From Actinomycetota bacterium (GTDB taxonomy: Bacteria; Actinomycetota; Actinomycetes; S36-B12), in the NCBI GenBank assembly GCA_010029945.1, contig RGQW01000092.1, positions 1 through 6,270 of the forward strand: a stretch of 6,270 bases of DNA, written 5' to 3'. The translations under genes were made by a program, and so were the position numbers. The notes beneath the pieces are model-generated. The model was not told where the DNA came from and ran no database searches. It was given only the letters and a program-made list of their open reading frames with translations. Numbering within the stretch: position 1 is the first letter of the stretch; every line of letters starts with the position of its first letter. This document shows, in pieces, positions 4,991-6,270 of the stretch.

Positions 4991-6270
4991 TCGGCGAGAT
5001 CGAGGAGGAAGCCGAGCTCGATCGCCTCGATGAGGTCGGTGTTGTAGCGCGTCCCCTTGTCCTGGATGGACACGTTCGCGTAGCGAGCCTTGAGCTCTTG
5101 GACGTCACTGAGGGCTTGCTTCAAGGTGGCCTCGGTGCGGTACACCTGCGCATTCATGTCCATCGTGTCCTGCATGTCCTTGCGCAGTACAGCGGTGCGC
5201 TCATTGCCCGACGCGGAGCGAAGACGTTCCACCAGCGCGATGGTCGCTCCCTGGGGATCGTCGGGGAGTTCGGCATGCTCAACGGAGTTCGCGTACTCGG
5301 CGGCCGCGATGCCGGCGCGGCGACCGAACACGTTGATGTCGAGCAGCGAGTTGGTGCCCAGGCGGTTGGCCCCATGCACCGACACGCAGGCCACCTCGCC
5401 GGCGGCATATAAGCCGGGGACGATGTGCTCGTTGTCTCGAAGAACCTCGGTGTCGACGTTCGTGGGAACGCCCCCCATCGCGTAGTGGGCGGTCGGGAAG
5501 ACCGGCACGAGTTCGGTGATCGGATCGACGCCGAGGTAGGTGCGGGAGAACTCGGTGATGTCGGGCAGTTTGGATTCCACCTGTTCAGCAGGCAGGTGGG
5601 TGAGGTCGAGGTAGACGTAATCCTTGTTCGGACCAGCGCCGCGTCCCTCGCGCACCTCCTGCACCATCGCCCGCGCGACCATGTCCCGGGGGGCGAGGTC
5701 CTTGATCGTAGGTGCGTAGCGCTCCATGAAGCGTTCACCGGAAGCGTTGCGCAGGATTCCACCTTCGCCGCGCGCACCCTCGGTCAGGAGAACACCGAGG
5801 CCGGCGAGGCCCGTGGGATGGAATTGGTAGAACTCCATGTCTTCCAGCGGCAGCCCATTGCGCCAGATGATGCCCATCCCGTCACCGGTGAGCGTGTGGG
5901 CGTTGGAGGTCGTCTTCCAGACCTTCCCGTAGCCACCGGTGGCGAAGACCACGGACTTCGCTCGGAAGACGTGGATCTCGCCGGTCGCCAGTTCGTAGGC
6001 GACCGCACCGGCGGCAACCGGCTCGCCGGAGTCTTCGTTCAAGATGATGTCGAGCACGTAGAACTCGTTAAAGAACTCCACGCCCTCCTTTATGCAGTTT
6101 TGGTAGAGGGTCTGCAAGATCATGTGGCCGGTGCGGTCGGCCGCGTAGCACGAGCGGCGAACGGCGGCCTCGCCGTGGTTGCGCGTGTGACCGCCGAACC
6201 GACGCTGGTCGATGCGACCTTCGGGCGTCCGGTTGAACGGCAGACCCATCTTTTCCAGATCCAGGACAGC
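4948..6270 (-). CDS. sdhA: Succinate dehydrogenase flavoprotein subunit (SdhA), partial at the right edge and ending early by frameshift
   Basis: SdhA oxidises succinate to fumarate with covalently bound FAD. The frame is open through the right edge, so the N-terminal FAD-binding and histidyl-FAD segment lies outside; the window begins at AVLDLEKMGLPFN. Numbering from there, the active-site residues of the family are present: H151 (QFHPTG), R167 (GARGEGG), H262 (TAHYAMGG) and R303 (HGANRLGTNSLLD). The protein is normal up to LGFLLDLAEV near 4990. It then reads an unrelated stretch, MPARITRIVTT, and stops at 4948. The genuine C-terminal tail follows in another frame (4990 to 4829). Because the ESR of the usual ESRGGH motif and about a dozen residues are absent altogether, the lesion is a deletion of 3n+1 bases, not a single-base slip. 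The encoded protein would lack its conserved C-terminal domain, so I expect it to be inactive unless the deletion is an assembly error. Confidence 0.93.
   Translation of the reverse strand, partial: AVLDLEKMGLPFNRTPEGRIDQRRFGGHTRNHGEAAVRRSCYAADRTGHMILQTLYQNCIKEGVEFFNEFYVLDIILNEDSGEPVAAGAVAYELATGEIHVFRAKSVVFATGGYGKVWKTTSNAHTLTGDGMGIIWRNGLPLEDMEFYQFHPTGLAGLGVLLTEGARGEGGILRNASGERFMERYAPTIKDLAPRDMVARAMVQEVREGRGAGPNKDYVYLDLTHLPAEQVESKLPDITEFSRTYLGVDPITELVPVFPTAHYAMGGVPTNVDTEVLRDNEHIVPGLYAAGEVACVSVHGANRLGTNSLLDINVFGRRAGIAAAEYANSVEHAELPDDPQGATIALVERLRSASGNERTAVLRKDMQDTMDMNAQVYRTEATLKQALSDVQELKARYANVSIQDKGTRYNTDLIEAIELGFLLDLAEVVMPARITRIVTT

Noticed and set aside
4978..4995. Programmed ribosomal frameshift in sdhA
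   Set aside because: There is no slippery heptamer at GAGGTGGTC and no following structure is evident. Moreover conserved residues are absent altogether, which a frameshift alone would not explain; a deletion fits better.
1..6270. Mobile elements, CRISPR arrays, tRNA or rRNA genes, attachment sites
   Set aside because: I saw no transposase or integrase motifs, no regularly spaced repeats, no terminal inverted repeats and no tRNA cloverleaf on either strand. The window is almost fully occupied by metabolic genes.

Overview
The window looks like a chromosomal segment of a high-GC Gram-positive bacterium, most likely an actinomycetote. This rests on the GC-rich third positions, the actinobacterial style of the SdhA and SdhB proteins, GTG starts and very tight gene packing. 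Genus cannot be read from the sequence. No RNA gene, insertion sequence, CRISPR array or phage gene is visible.

Left part (1-2315) carries inositol or cyclitol catabolism genes. The N-terminal 126 codons of iolD (ThDP-dependent ring-opening trihydroxycyclohexanedione hydrolase) lie on the minus strand. They are divergent from a plus-strand pair: an IolE-like inosose dehydratase and an SMP-30/gluconolactonase-family lactonase, joined by a 4-base GTGA overlap. IolE makes the substrate of IolD, so the divergent pair forms two consecutive pathway steps. The gap between them (381-534) holds a bulged inverted repeat and a 10-bp phased direct repeat that could be the shared operator.

Middle part (2316-4058) has an HpcH/HpaI-type class II aldolase on the minus strand, divergent from a D-isomer-specific 2-hydroxyacid dehydrogenase on the plus strand. 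The aldolase and the lactonase converge with no intervening base: their two stop codons form the palindrome TGATCA. Lactonase, 2-keto-acid aldolase and 2-hydroxyacid dehydrogenase together suggest sugar-acid or cyclitol-derived acid breakdown to a keto acid plus an aldehyde, followed by reduction. That assignment is inference.

Right part (4071-6270) is the succinate dehydrogenase operon on the minus strand: sdhA (5' end outside the window), then sdhB. SdhB is intact with all its iron-sulfur ligands. SdhA is not intact as given. After the conserved LGFLLDLAEV stretch about a dozen expected codons, including the ESR of the family's ESRGGH motif, are missing. The reading frame shifts there, and the true C-terminal tail continues in another frame down to a stop that overlaps the sdhB start. 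This internal frameshifting deletion in a core TCA-cycle gene is the most notable observation. The dehydrogenase gene converging on sdhB also has a short C-terminus and stops 12 bp from it.

I found no wholly novel system. The points worth a second look are the sdhA lesion, the lactonase coupled to the inosose dehydratase, and the two divergent intergenic regions with operator-like dyads.
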